The notes under the pieces were generated by a model. It was given only the letters and a program-made list of their open reading frames with translations. It had not been told where the DNA came from and did not search any database. This document shows, piece after piece, positions 1-4,813 of a stretch of DNA of 5,368 nucleotides. The stretch comes from Caulobacterales bacterium (lineage in GTDB: Bacteria > Pseudomonadota > Alphaproteobacteria > Caulobacterales > Caulobacteraceae), in contig CANKEA010000106.1 in NCBI GenBank assembly GCA_947480815.1, forward strand, positions 1-5,368, in the 5' to 3' direction. The stretch's first letter is position 1. Each line of letters begins with the position of its first letter. The position numbers were made by a program, and so were the translations under genes.

Positions 1-105
1 GTAGAGCGGGTTCCAGGCCTCCCAGCCGGGCACATCGGCGAGGATTTCCCAGATCACTTCCGCCGGGGCGGCGATGCCGATGCGATGTTCAATCTTGATG
101 GCCAT
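1..105 (-). CDS. SRPBCC/START-fold protein, N-terminal fragment
   Basis: The first 35 codons of a minus-strand gene are present; the rest lies beyond the left edge. The translation begins MAIKIEHRIGIAAPAEVIWE and continues into a W-x-x-W-N-P-type stretch (Trp28, Trp31, Asn32, Pro33). This matches the first beta strand and helix of the SRPBCC superfamily (polyketide cyclase/AHSA1/START-like): an 'I-x-A-P-x-x-V-W' segment, then 'L-x-D-x-x-x-W'. Members bind hydrophobic ligands in a deep cavity, and their substrates cannot be predicted from the N-terminus. The start is 28 bp downstream of the cysS stop on the same strand, so some read-through from cysS is likely. No Shine-Dalgarno sequence precedes the ATG; the upstream bases are A/T-rich instead, see the promoter entry. 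The fold call is fairly secure; the function is unknown. Confidence 0.72.
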   Translation of the reverse strand, partial: MAIKIEHRIGIAAPAEVIWEILADVPGWEAWNPLY

Positions 106-112
106 GTTTTTA

Positions 113-142
113 ATTATCTAATGCGCGCGGCCGTCACTTCAA
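113..142 (-). promoter_or_regulatory. Candidate promoter for a leaderless SRPBCC transcript
   Basis: On the minus strand, TTGAAG (142-137, inside the last cysS codons) lies upstream of an A/T-rich patch holding GATAAT (118-113, 18-nt spacer) or, in another register, TAGATA (120-115, 16-nt spacer). GATAAT matches the sigma70 -10 consensus at five of six positions and stands out in this GC-rich sequence. Either register places the transcription start about 0-3 nt before the ATG at 105. That fits the absence of any Shine-Dalgarno sequence and suggests a leaderless mRNA, a class known to be common in Caulobacter. This is inference from sequence only; the patch could also simply be an unstructured translation start region. 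Confidence 0.4.
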
Positions 143-1528
143 CCGCCACGTGGCGCCAGCGGGGCCGTCCATGACAACCACACCCATGTCGTCCAGTTCA
201 TTACGGATGGCGTCGGCGGCGGCAAAATCCTTGGCTGCGCGCGCCTCGATGCGCTGTTGCAGCAGGGTTTCGATCCTGCCAGAAAGGTCGTCGTCGACGC
301 CGGTCTTAAACCAGGCGTCCGGATCGCCACCCAGGAAGCCCAAGATATCGGCCAGCACCAGCAGCTCGGCCTTCAGGGCCGGAGCGTTGGAAGACTTGGT
401 TCGCACCGCGTCATCTAGCGCCTTGGCTCGCAGGCCCAGCTCGTATTGAGCGCCCGGCGTGTTGAGATCGTCGAGCAGGGCATTGAGCAGCACCTTATCG
501 CCGTCGCCGGCGACGCCGGTCTCGACGCCCTGGGCGCGCTGCATCACACCATAGAGGTAGTCGAGGCGGCTGCGTGACTGTGCCAGCACATCGTCTGTCC
601 AGTTCAGCGGGGATCGGTAAGAGGCGCTGAGCAGGGCCCAGCGGACGACCTCGCCCGGAAAGACCTTCATCAGGTCATGCACCAGCAGCACATTGCCCAG
701 GCTCTTGGACATCTTTTCGGCGTCCATGGTCAGGAAGCCGTTGTGCATCCAGTAGCGGGCATAGGCGGTGGGGCGGTTGTCGCCCTGGGCGCAGACGCCC
801 TGGGCGATTTCGTTCTCATGGTGCGGGAAGGTCAGGTCATGGCCGCCACCGTGGATGTCGATGGGCAGGCCCAGGGTCTGTTCAATCATGGCCGAGCATT
901 CGATATGCCAGCCCGGACGCCCCGCGCCCCAGGGGCTGTCCCACACCGGTTCACCCGGTTTCGAGGGCTTCCACATCACGAAATCGGCCGGATTGCGCTT
1001 GTAGGGGGCCACTTCGACGCGGGCCCCGGCGATCATGTCGTCCAGGGTGCGGCCAGAAAGCTTGCCGTAGTCGGCAAAACTGCTGGTGTCGAACAGCACA
1101 TGGCCTTCGGCGGCATAGGCATGGCCGCGTTCGATCAGGGCGGCGATCATGGCCTGCATAGGACCGATGTAGTCGGTGGCGTGCGGCTCGATGGTCGGGC
1201 GCAGCACGCCTAACTGGCCCATATCCTCGTGGTAGGCGGTCAGGTAGCGGCGGGTGACCACCCCGATCTCGACGCCTTCCTCGGTCGCCTTGGCGTTGAT
1301 CTTGTCGTCCACGTCGGTAACGTTGCGGGCATAGACCACAGCGCCTTCGCCGTAGAGGCGGCTCAACAGGCGGAATAGCACGTCGAACACCACGGCCGGC
1401 CGAGCGTTGCCGATGTGGGCGTAGTTGTAGACCGTCGGCCCGCAAACATACATCGTCACCCGCTCTGGGTTCGTGGGCGAGAAGGGCACCTTCTTGCGCG
1501 TCAGGGTGTTGTGCAGCTTGAGAGTCAT
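134..1528 (-). CDS. cysS: Cysteinyl-tRNA synthetase (EC 6.1.1.16)
   Basis: Class I cytoplasmic aminoacyl-tRNA synthetase that activates cysteine with ATP and charges tRNA-Cys. The 464 residues match the usual bacterial length of about 460. The HIGH-type signature is HIGN at 38-41, inside Y-V-C-G-P-T-V-Y-N-Y-A-H-I-G-N. KMSKS is at 272-276. The zinc ligands that discriminate cysteine are all present: Cys29, Cys211 (in W-H-I-E-C-S-A-M), His236 and Glu240 (in F-P-H-H-E-N-E). They align with Cys28, Cys209, His234 and Glu238 of the E. coli enzyme. The helical anticodon-recognition region follows, ending in the typical 'A-K-D-F-A-A-A-D-A-I-R-N-E-L' segment near 432-445. The ATG at 1528 gives the canonical N-terminus; the ribosome site upstream is weak. 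The gene is divergent from folE and probably co-transcribed in part with the SRPBCC gene. No T-box or other leader is visible. Identification is secure. Confidence 0.98.
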   Translation of the reverse strand: MTLKLHNTLTRKKVPFSPTNPERVTMYVCGPTVYNYAHIGNARPAVVFDVLFRLLSRLYGEGAVVYARNVTDVDDKINAKATEEGVEIGVVTRRYLTAYHEDMGQLGVLRPTIEPHATDYIGPMQAMIAALIERGHAYAAEGHVLFDTSSFADYGKLSGRTLDDMIAGARVEVAPYKRNPADFVMWKPSKPGEPVWDSPWGAGRPGWHIECSAMIEQTLGLPIDIHGGGHDLTFPHHENEIAQGVCAQGDNRPTAYARYWMHNGFLTMDAEKMSKSLGNVLLVHDLMKVFPGEVVRWALLSASYRSPLNWTDDVLAQSRSRLDYLYGVMQRAQGVETGVAGDGDKVLLNALLDDLNTPGAQYELGLRAKALDDAVRTKSSNAPALKAELLVLADILGFLGGDPDAWFKTGVDDDLSGRIETLLQQRIEARAAKDFAAADAIRNELDDMGVVVMDGPAGATWRLK

Positions 1529-1549
1529 GAATCTTGATGTCGCGGGAAC

Positions 1550-1579
1550 TTGCCGGGAGGTAGGCGCTTCCCATATAGC
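1550..1579 (+). promoter_or_regulatory. Candidate folE-hisI promoter
   Basis: On the plus strand, TTGCCG (1550-1555) is followed after 18 bp by TATAGC (1574-1579). Each hexamer matches the sigma70 consensus at four of six positions. Transcription would start near 1586, giving a folE leader of about 110 nt that contains the whole structured segment at 1621-1678. The -10 occupies the same bases as the cysS -10 on the other strand. The match is weak and I see no better plus-strand promoter between 1529 and 1620. Confidence 0.28.
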
Positions 1580-1600
1580 GTTGAGCGTCCGCTGTGGCCA
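1572..1600 (-). promoter_or_regulatory. Candidate cysS promoter
   Basis: On the minus strand, GCTATATG (1579-1572) matches seven of eight positions of the Caulobacter housekeeping -10 element, GCTANAWC. Fourteen bases upstream, TGGCCAC (1600-1594) is a weak match to the matching -35 element TTGaCgS (four of seven). In sigma70 terms this is TGGCCA, 17 bp, TATATG. Transcription would start near 1565, giving a leader of roughly 37 nt before the cysS ATG. The -10 is good and the -35 poor, so confidence is moderate. Confidence 0.42.
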
Positions 1601-1620
1601 TGCTGTGCCGGACGAGCTTA

Positions 1621-1678
1621 TTGGGTGGCACGCGTCACCCCGGGGCGGATGGTGCCCCGGTGCAATTCAGCCCAAGGA
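1621..1678 (+). promoter_or_regulatory. Candidate THF-II (folE motif) riboswitch in folE leader
   Basis: The folE leader can fold into a rod. An outer stem pairs UUGGG (1621-1625) with CCCAA (1671-1675), plus a U-G wobble (1626/1670). An inner stem pairs CCGGGGC (1640-1646) with GCCCCGG (1654-1660) around a 7-nt loop. Between them is an asymmetric internal loop (1627-1639 and 1661-1669) that is not simply paired. The outer stem captures two A residues of AAGGA (1674-1678), the best Shine-Dalgarno-like run upstream of folE. A competing local hairpin, 1623-1629 with 1634-1640 (7 bp with one G-U, loop ACGC), would break the outer stem and could be the alternative state. Alphaproteobacteria are known to carry a tetrahydrofolate-sensing THF-II riboswitch directly before folE that acts on translation. 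Position, size and rod architecture fit. I could not compare the bases with the covariance model, so the class is inferred. The AAGGA is about 18 nt from the ATG at 1697, which is long. Confidence 0.5.
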
Positions 1679-1696
1679 AAGCCGGACGCCCTTCGC

Positions 1697-2323
1697 ATGG
1701 ATGCCTTGACTGGAGACCGCTCCGAAATGGGGGGCGACATCGCTGCCACCGAACGGGTCCGCCCCAGCCGCGAGGAAGCCCTCGCCGCGGTGCGCACCCT
1801 GATCGCCTGGGCGGGCGACGACCCTCGCCGGGAAGGCCTGCTCGACACCCCGGCCCGGGTGGCAGACGCCTTTGGCGAATGGTTTGATGGCTATGGTGGC
1901 GACGCCGCTGCTGAACTGAGCCGCACCTTCGAGGATTTGCAGGGCTATGACGACATGGTGCTGCTCAGCGGCATCGAGGTGGAAAGTCACTGCGAACATC
2001 ACATGGCACCGTTCATCGGCAAGGCCACCGTGGCCTACATGCCGCGTGGCAAGGTGGTGGGATTGTCGAAGCTGGCGCGGGTGGTCGACATCTTCGCCCA
2101 CCGGCTACAGACTCAGGAAACCCTGACCCGCCAGATCGCCGACGCCATGGGCGAGAGCCTCGATGCCAGCGGCGTAGCCGTGCTGATTTCGGCTGAGCAC
2201 CAGTGCATGAGCACGCGCGGCGTGCGCCACCGGCATGTGGATACCGTAACCACCACCTTCACCGGCCTGTTCAAGTCAGACGCGGATCTGCGGGCGCGGT
2301 TCATCGCCCTGGCCAAGAGCTAG
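1697..2323 (+). CDS. folE: GTP cyclohydrolase I (EC 3.5.4.16)
   Basis: Converts GTP to 7,8-dihydroneopterin triphosphate and formate, the first committed step of folate (and pterin) synthesis; the family forms a homodecamer in the cytosol. From the ATG at 1697 the product has 208 residues. The zinc ligands are Cys99 and His102 in S-H-C-E-H-H and Cys170 in E-H-Q-C-M-S-T-R-G, equivalent to Cys110, His113 and Cys181 of E. coli FolE. His101 is the adjacent catalytic His, and the 'G-L-S-K-L-A-R' and 'Q-T-Q-E-T-L-T' signatures are intact. This is therefore the zinc type, not FolE2. An in-frame ATG at 1727 (198 residues, GGAG ten bases upstream) is a real alternative start; the first 10-15 residues are poorly conserved in this family. 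The reading frame continues open to 1550, but the extension is not family-like. The gene is followed two bases later by hisI. Confidence 0.97.
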   Translation: MDALTGDRSEMGGDIAATERVRPSREEALAAVRTLIAWAGDDPRREGLLDTPARVADAFGEWFDGYGGDAAAELSRTFEDLQGYDDMVLLSGIEVESHCEHHMAPFIGKATVAYMPRGKVVGLSKLARVVDIFAHRLQTQETLTRQIADAMGESLDASGVAVLISAEHQCMSTRGVRHRHVDTVTTTFTGLFKSDADLRARFIALAKS

Positions 2324-2325
2324 GC

Positions 2326-2748
2326 GTGGGCAGCTTCCCCACCGTCCCCGACAAACAGGCGCTGGAACGCGGAACCCAGATCGCGCCCCGGTTCGATGCC
2401 AATGGCCTGATCGCCGCCGTGGTCACCGATATGCTGTCCGGCGAGTTGCTGATGCTGGCCTGGATGAACGATGAAGCACTGCGCCTGACCCTGGATACAG
2501 GCTTTGCGCACTATTTCAGCCGCTCGCGCCAGGCCCTCTGGAAGAAGGGCGAGACCAGTGGCCAGCTTCAGGTCGTCGAAGAACTGCGTCTCGACTGCGA
2601 CCAGGATGCGGTGTGGATCAAGATCCGGGTCCAGGGCGACGGCGGCGCTTGCCACGTGGGATTTAAGTCGTGCTTTTATCGTGTCGCCAGGGACGGTGCA
2701 CTGGTCGAGGACGGAGCGATCCCGCCGGGTGCGGCTCAGGATGATTGA
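2326..2748 (+). CDS. hisI: Phosphoribosyl-AMP cyclohydrolase (EC 3.5.4.19)
   Basis: Third step of histidine synthesis: hydrolytic opening of the adenine ring of phosphoribosyl-AMP to give ProFAR. The 140-residue product is the stand-alone cyclohydrolase with no fused HisE domain, as is common in alphaproteobacteria. Family signatures are intact: L-A-W-M-N at 44-48, the '[17 protein letters not shown]' region at 63-79, and the metal sites. Asp90, Asp92 and Asp94 are the magnesium ligands; Cys91, Cys109 and Cys116 (D-C-D-Q-D and A-C-H-V-G-F-K-S-C) are the zinc ligands. I chose the GTG at 2326 because it lies two bases after the folE stop, with AAGAG six bases upstream, and gives a normal N-terminus. 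The next in-frame ATG (2431) would cut into the domain. The tight spacing implies translation coupled to folE. It converges on phoD with only 6 bp between stops and no visible terminator. Confidence 0.96.
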   Translation: MGSFPTVPDKQALERGTQIAPRFDANGLIAAVVTDMLSGELLMLAWMNDEALRLTLDTGFAHYFSRSRQALWKKGETSGQLQVVEELRLDCDQDAVWIKIRVQGDGGACHVGFKSCFYRVARDGALVEDGAIPPGAAQDD

Positions 2749-2754
2749 TCCGCG

Positions 2755-4428
2755 CTAGACCGGGATTGGCGCACTTACGCCTTCGCCCTCATGGGTCACT
2801 ACAAACCCTTTGATCACGCCGCTTTCGAAGCTGCGGTCCAGCACCGTCGACACGCCCATCAGCTCGCCTTTGGCCTCTGTGCGGGTGAGGGTCAGGCGCA
2901 CGAAGCCCTTCTGGAACACGTCCATGAACGCAACCTCTGGATTGCGCTTGGAAAAGGCCTCGCCCAGTGGGGTTCCCAGCGGCAGGCTATCGCCCCACCC
3001 GCCGCTGGTGATGGCCGTCGCGCCAAATTCTACCCCAACGCGAGTGCCGGCATGGTCGTGCAGATCGTTGACCCAGGCCAGATGACTGTCGCCAGACAGC
3101 ACCACGGCCCGGGCCTGGGCGCTCTTGATCATGGCATACAGCCTGGTGCGTGCCGCCGGATAGCCATCCCAGCTGCCCAGGTCGAACGGCAGGTCGTAGG
3201 CCGACCGCGCCTGCATGTCTGCCAGCGCCCCCTTGTAGTAGCCGGTGATGAAGGCGTTCAGGTCGTCCCAGGCCTTGGCGCTCATCTGGGCCTTCAGATC
3301 AGGATTGCTGACCTGGGCGAGGACCACGCCGCTGCCCAGGATTTGCCAGGGCTTGCCGCTCTCGACCGAGGCCTGCAACACGCGCTTGAGCCAGGCTTCT
3401 TGCGCGGGGCCAATCATCCGGCGGTCCGGGTTCTGAAGTTTTTTCTTGAATGCGGCGACATCGGGTTCGCCGCTGGCAAGGTGGGGCAGATCGCGGCCGT
3501 ATGTCAGCAGGGCGTCGCGGGAGGTAAGCCTGGTTTCCAGCATCGTAAAACTGGCCAGGTCGCCGAAATCGAAACTGCGGTTGATGGCGAAAAAGCTCTG
3601 GCCGCGGCCCGGATCGCGGATCGGGCTCCATTCGTAAAAGGCCTGAACGGCTGCCTGTTTCCGCACGGTCCACGAACCGTCGGTGGCCGGGTTGTGCGCC
3701 TGGGACCCGTCTTTCCAGTCATCGTTGGCAAGGTCGTGATCGTCCCAGCAGCATATCCAGGCGGCGCGGGCGTGGGCGGCCTGCAGCTGCGGGTCGCTGC
3801 GGGTCTGGGCGAAGCGCTTGCGATAGTCATCCAGGGTCACGCAGGTGTGGCGCGGCTGGGGCAGGCGGTTCAACTGCACTCCGGTGGGCTGGCCGTAGTC
3901 GTTCGGCGTCTCGCCCGCCACCTCGTAGATGTAGTCACCCAGGTGGATCACCGTATCGACGCGCGGCAGTTTGGCGATGGCCTCATAGGCGTTGAAATAG
4001 CCGCCCTGATACATCGCGCAGCAGCAGCTGATCAGCACCAGCTCGTCGGTCTTTCCCACCGGCAGGGTGCGCGCCTGGCCCACGGGCGAGACGGTCTTGC
4101 CCGCCAGGAAGCGGTAGTAATAGGTCCGTCCGGGCTTCAGCCCCTCAACCTCAACCTTCAGGGTGTTGTCGCGCGCGGGCAGGGCCGTGGCCGTGCCCTT
4201 GGCCACAATGCGGCGAAAGGCCCGGTCGCTCGCCACCTGCCAGCGCACCGTCACCGGCCCGGCGGCGGCCCCGGCCGCATGGGTCCAGATCAAGAGACTA
4301 TCGGCCGCCGGGTCGCCCGCGGCCACGCCATAGGCAAACACGGCCTCCTGAGCCGCCGCGCCTTCTGCCCCGGCCAGACCGGCCCCCGCCGCCAGGGCCG
4401 CCATCGCTTGTCGCCGGTTGATCGTCAT
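2755..4428 (-). CDS. phoD: PhoD-family alkaline phosphatase, Tat-exported
   Basis: Periplasmic metallophosphatase that probably releases phosphate from phosphomonoesters and/or phosphodiesters. The 557 residues begin with a twin-arginine signal, M-T-I-N-R-R-Q-A-M (Arg5, Arg6), then an Ala/Gly-rich segment to about residue 26. Residues about 31-123 are the Fn3-like PhoD N-terminal domain, and the calcineurin-like catalytic domain follows. Visible signatures are S-C (Cys135, the position of the iron-ligand Cys in B. subtilis PhoD), H-L-G-D-Y-I-Y-E at 162-169 (Asp165, Tyr168), W-D-D-H-D at 228-232 with Asn235, and G-D-S-H at 446-449. The family uses an Fe3+/Ca2+ centre, and export in the folded state by Tat suits cofactor loading in the cytosol. 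The ATG at 4428 is preferred over the upstream in-frame ATG at 4503 because only it starts at a Tat signal with a ribosome site. No PhoB-box-like direct repeats are visible upstream. A phospholipase D-type activity within the same family cannot be excluded. Confidence 0.93.
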   Translation of the reverse strand: MTINRRQAMAALAAGAGLAGAEGAAAQEAVFAYGVAAGDPAADSLLIWTHAAGAAAGPVTVRWQVASDRAFRRIVAKGTATALPARDNTLKVEVEGLKPGRTYYYRFLAGKTVSPVGQARTLPVGKTDELVLISCCCAMYQGGYFNAYEAIAKLPRVDTVIHLGDYIYEVAGETPNDYGQPTGVQLNRLPQPRHTCVTLDDYRKRFAQTRSDPQLQAAHARAAWICCWDDHDLANDDWKDGSQAHNPATDGSWTVRKQAAVQAFYEWSPIRDPGRGQSFFAINRSFDFGDLASFTMLETRLTSRDALLTYGRDLPHLASGEPDVAAFKKKLQNPDRRMIGPAQEAWLKRVLQASVESGKPWQILGSGVVLAQVSNPDLKAQMSAKAWDDLNAFITGYYKGALADMQARSAYDLPFDLGSWDGYPAARTRLYAMIKSAQARAVVLSGDSHLAWVNDLHDHAGTRVGVEFGATAITSGGWGDSLPLGTPLGEAFSKRNPEVAFMDVFQKGFVRLTLTRTEAKGELMGVSTVLDRSFESGVIKGFVVTHEGEGVSAPIPV

Positions 4429-4437
4429 CTGCCATCG

Positions 4438-4441
4438 CCTC
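4438..4441 (-). promoter_or_regulatory. Ribosome binding site that fixes the phoD start
   Basis: GAGG on the minus strand (4441-4438) lies nine bases before the ATG at 4428. It supports the start at the Tat signal peptide rather than the 25-codon-longer start at 4503, whose upstream sequence lies in the EncFtn coding region. Confidence 0.65.
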
Positions 4442-4443
4442 GC

Positions 4444-4472
4444 TCGACGCGGGCCACAAGCCACGCCATAGG
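4444..4472 (+). promoter_or_regulatory. Weak candidate promoter for EncFtn-rluD
   Basis: TCGACGC (4444-4450) matches six of seven bases of the Caulobacter -35 element TTGaCgS. Fourteen bases later, GCCATAGG (4465-4472) is a poor match to the -10 element GCTANAWC. Transcription would begin near 4478, about 25 nt before the ATG at 4502. The spacing is right but the -10 is weak. The divergent phoD promoter must lie in the same 73-bp gap or inside the EncFtn start; I could not pick one with confidence. Confidence 0.25.
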
Positions 4473-4488
4473 AATAGGACCACACATC

Positions 4489-4500
4489 AGGAGCCCCTCC
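4489..4500 (+). promoter_or_regulatory. EncFtn ribosome binding site, within a small inverted repeat
   Basis: AGGAG (4489-4493) sits eight bases before the ATG at 4502, a textbook spacing. GGAG (4490-4493) can pair with CTCC (4497-4500) across a three-base CCC loop, so the site could be partly masked in the mRNA. The helix is only four base pairs. Confidence 0.6.
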
Positions 4501-4501
4501 C

Positions 4502-4813
4502 ATGTCCAGCGAAGGCCTTCACGTTCCCCGCGAAAAACTCAGCAGGAACACCTTGAACATGCACTACGCCATCACCTCGCGGATCGAGGAACTTGAGGCG
4601 GTGGACTGGTACCGCCAGCGGGCCGACGACTGCGATGATCCCGAGATGAAGGCCATTTTGCTGCACAATGCCAATGAGGAGATCGAACATGCCGCGATGG
4701 CGCGGGAATGGATCCGTCGCAACGACGCCCATTTCGGCAAGGAGCTGAAAGAATACCTGTTCACCGAGGGCTCACTGACGCACATCGAAGAACAGGCCGA
4801 GGCCAACTCCTGA
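4502..4813 (+). CDS. EncFtn family: encapsulated ferritin-like protein
   Basis: A 103-residue, largely helical protein of the EncFtn family: half-size ferritins that assemble the di-iron ferroxidase centre between two subunits and are normally cargo of encapsulin nanocompartments. The key segments are I-E-E-L-E-A-V-D-W-Y at 28-37 and N-E-E-I-E-H-A-A-M at 58-66. By comparison with Rhodospirillum rubrum EncFtn (Glu32, Glu62, His65), the iron ligands would be Glu30, Glu60 and His63. Glu29, Glu32 and Trp36 match the metal entry site. The C-terminal part, E-Y-L-F-T-E-G at 84-90, is also typical. The likely role is iron oxidation, for storage or detoxification. After residue 90 there is only a short acidic tail with no Leu/Gly-rich cargo peptide of the usual encapsulin type. 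The next gene is rluD, not a shell gene. The start is clear, with AGGAG eight bases upstream. Family assignment is confident; an encapsulin partnership is not shown here. Confidence 0.88.
   Translation: MSSEGLHVPREKLSRNTLNMHYAITSRIEELEAVDWYRQRADDCDDPEMKAILLHNANEEIEHAAMAREWIRRNDAHFGKELKEYLFTEGSLTHIEEQAEANS
4799..4802 (+). promoter_or_regulatory. Ribosome binding site supporting a CTG start for rluD
   Basis: GAGG (4799-4802), inside the end of the EncFtn gene, is seven bases before CTG at 4810. No comparable site precedes the in-frame GTG at 4885, the only other plausible initiator near the S4 domain. Confidence 0.5.

Noticed and set aside
106..133. Possible terminator between cysS and the SRPBCC gene
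   Set aside because: The GC-rich bases after the cysS stop do not make a clear stem followed by a T run on the minus strand; the A/T-rich patch reads better as a promoter or start region.
91..1539. Identical 10-mer AATCTTGATG at 91-100 and 1530-1539, near two start codons
   Set aside because: One copy is coding and the other is non-coding, with different distance to the ATG and no symmetry. Most likely chance.
951..1631. A 226-codon minus-strand frame overlapping cysS
   Set aside because: It is a second-frame shadow of cysS, Arg-rich with no domain; cysS itself is intact.
1550..1696. Upstream in-frame extension of folE to an ATG at 1550
   Set aside because: The added 49 residues do not resemble FolE N-termini, and they cross the candidate promoter and the structured leader. 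ATG at 1697 (or 1727) gives the family length.
4429..4501. Possible PhoB box upstream of phoD
   Set aside because: I looked for CTGTCAT-like direct repeats with an 11-bp period on both strands and found none, so phosphate control is not supported by the sequence.
4429..4503. Longer phoD starting at the ATG at 4503
   Set aside because: It would bury the twin-arginine signal behind 25 residues, lacks a ribosome site, and overlaps the EncFtn start. ATG at 4428 has GAGG nine bases upstream.
2791..4596. A 601-codon open frame on the plus strand opposite phoD
   Set aside because: It is an antisense shadow of a GC-rich gene. Its product is His/Gly/Ala-rich with no recognisable domain, while the minus strand encodes a complete PhoD with its motifs and Tat signal. 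It also runs over the start of EncFtn in another frame.
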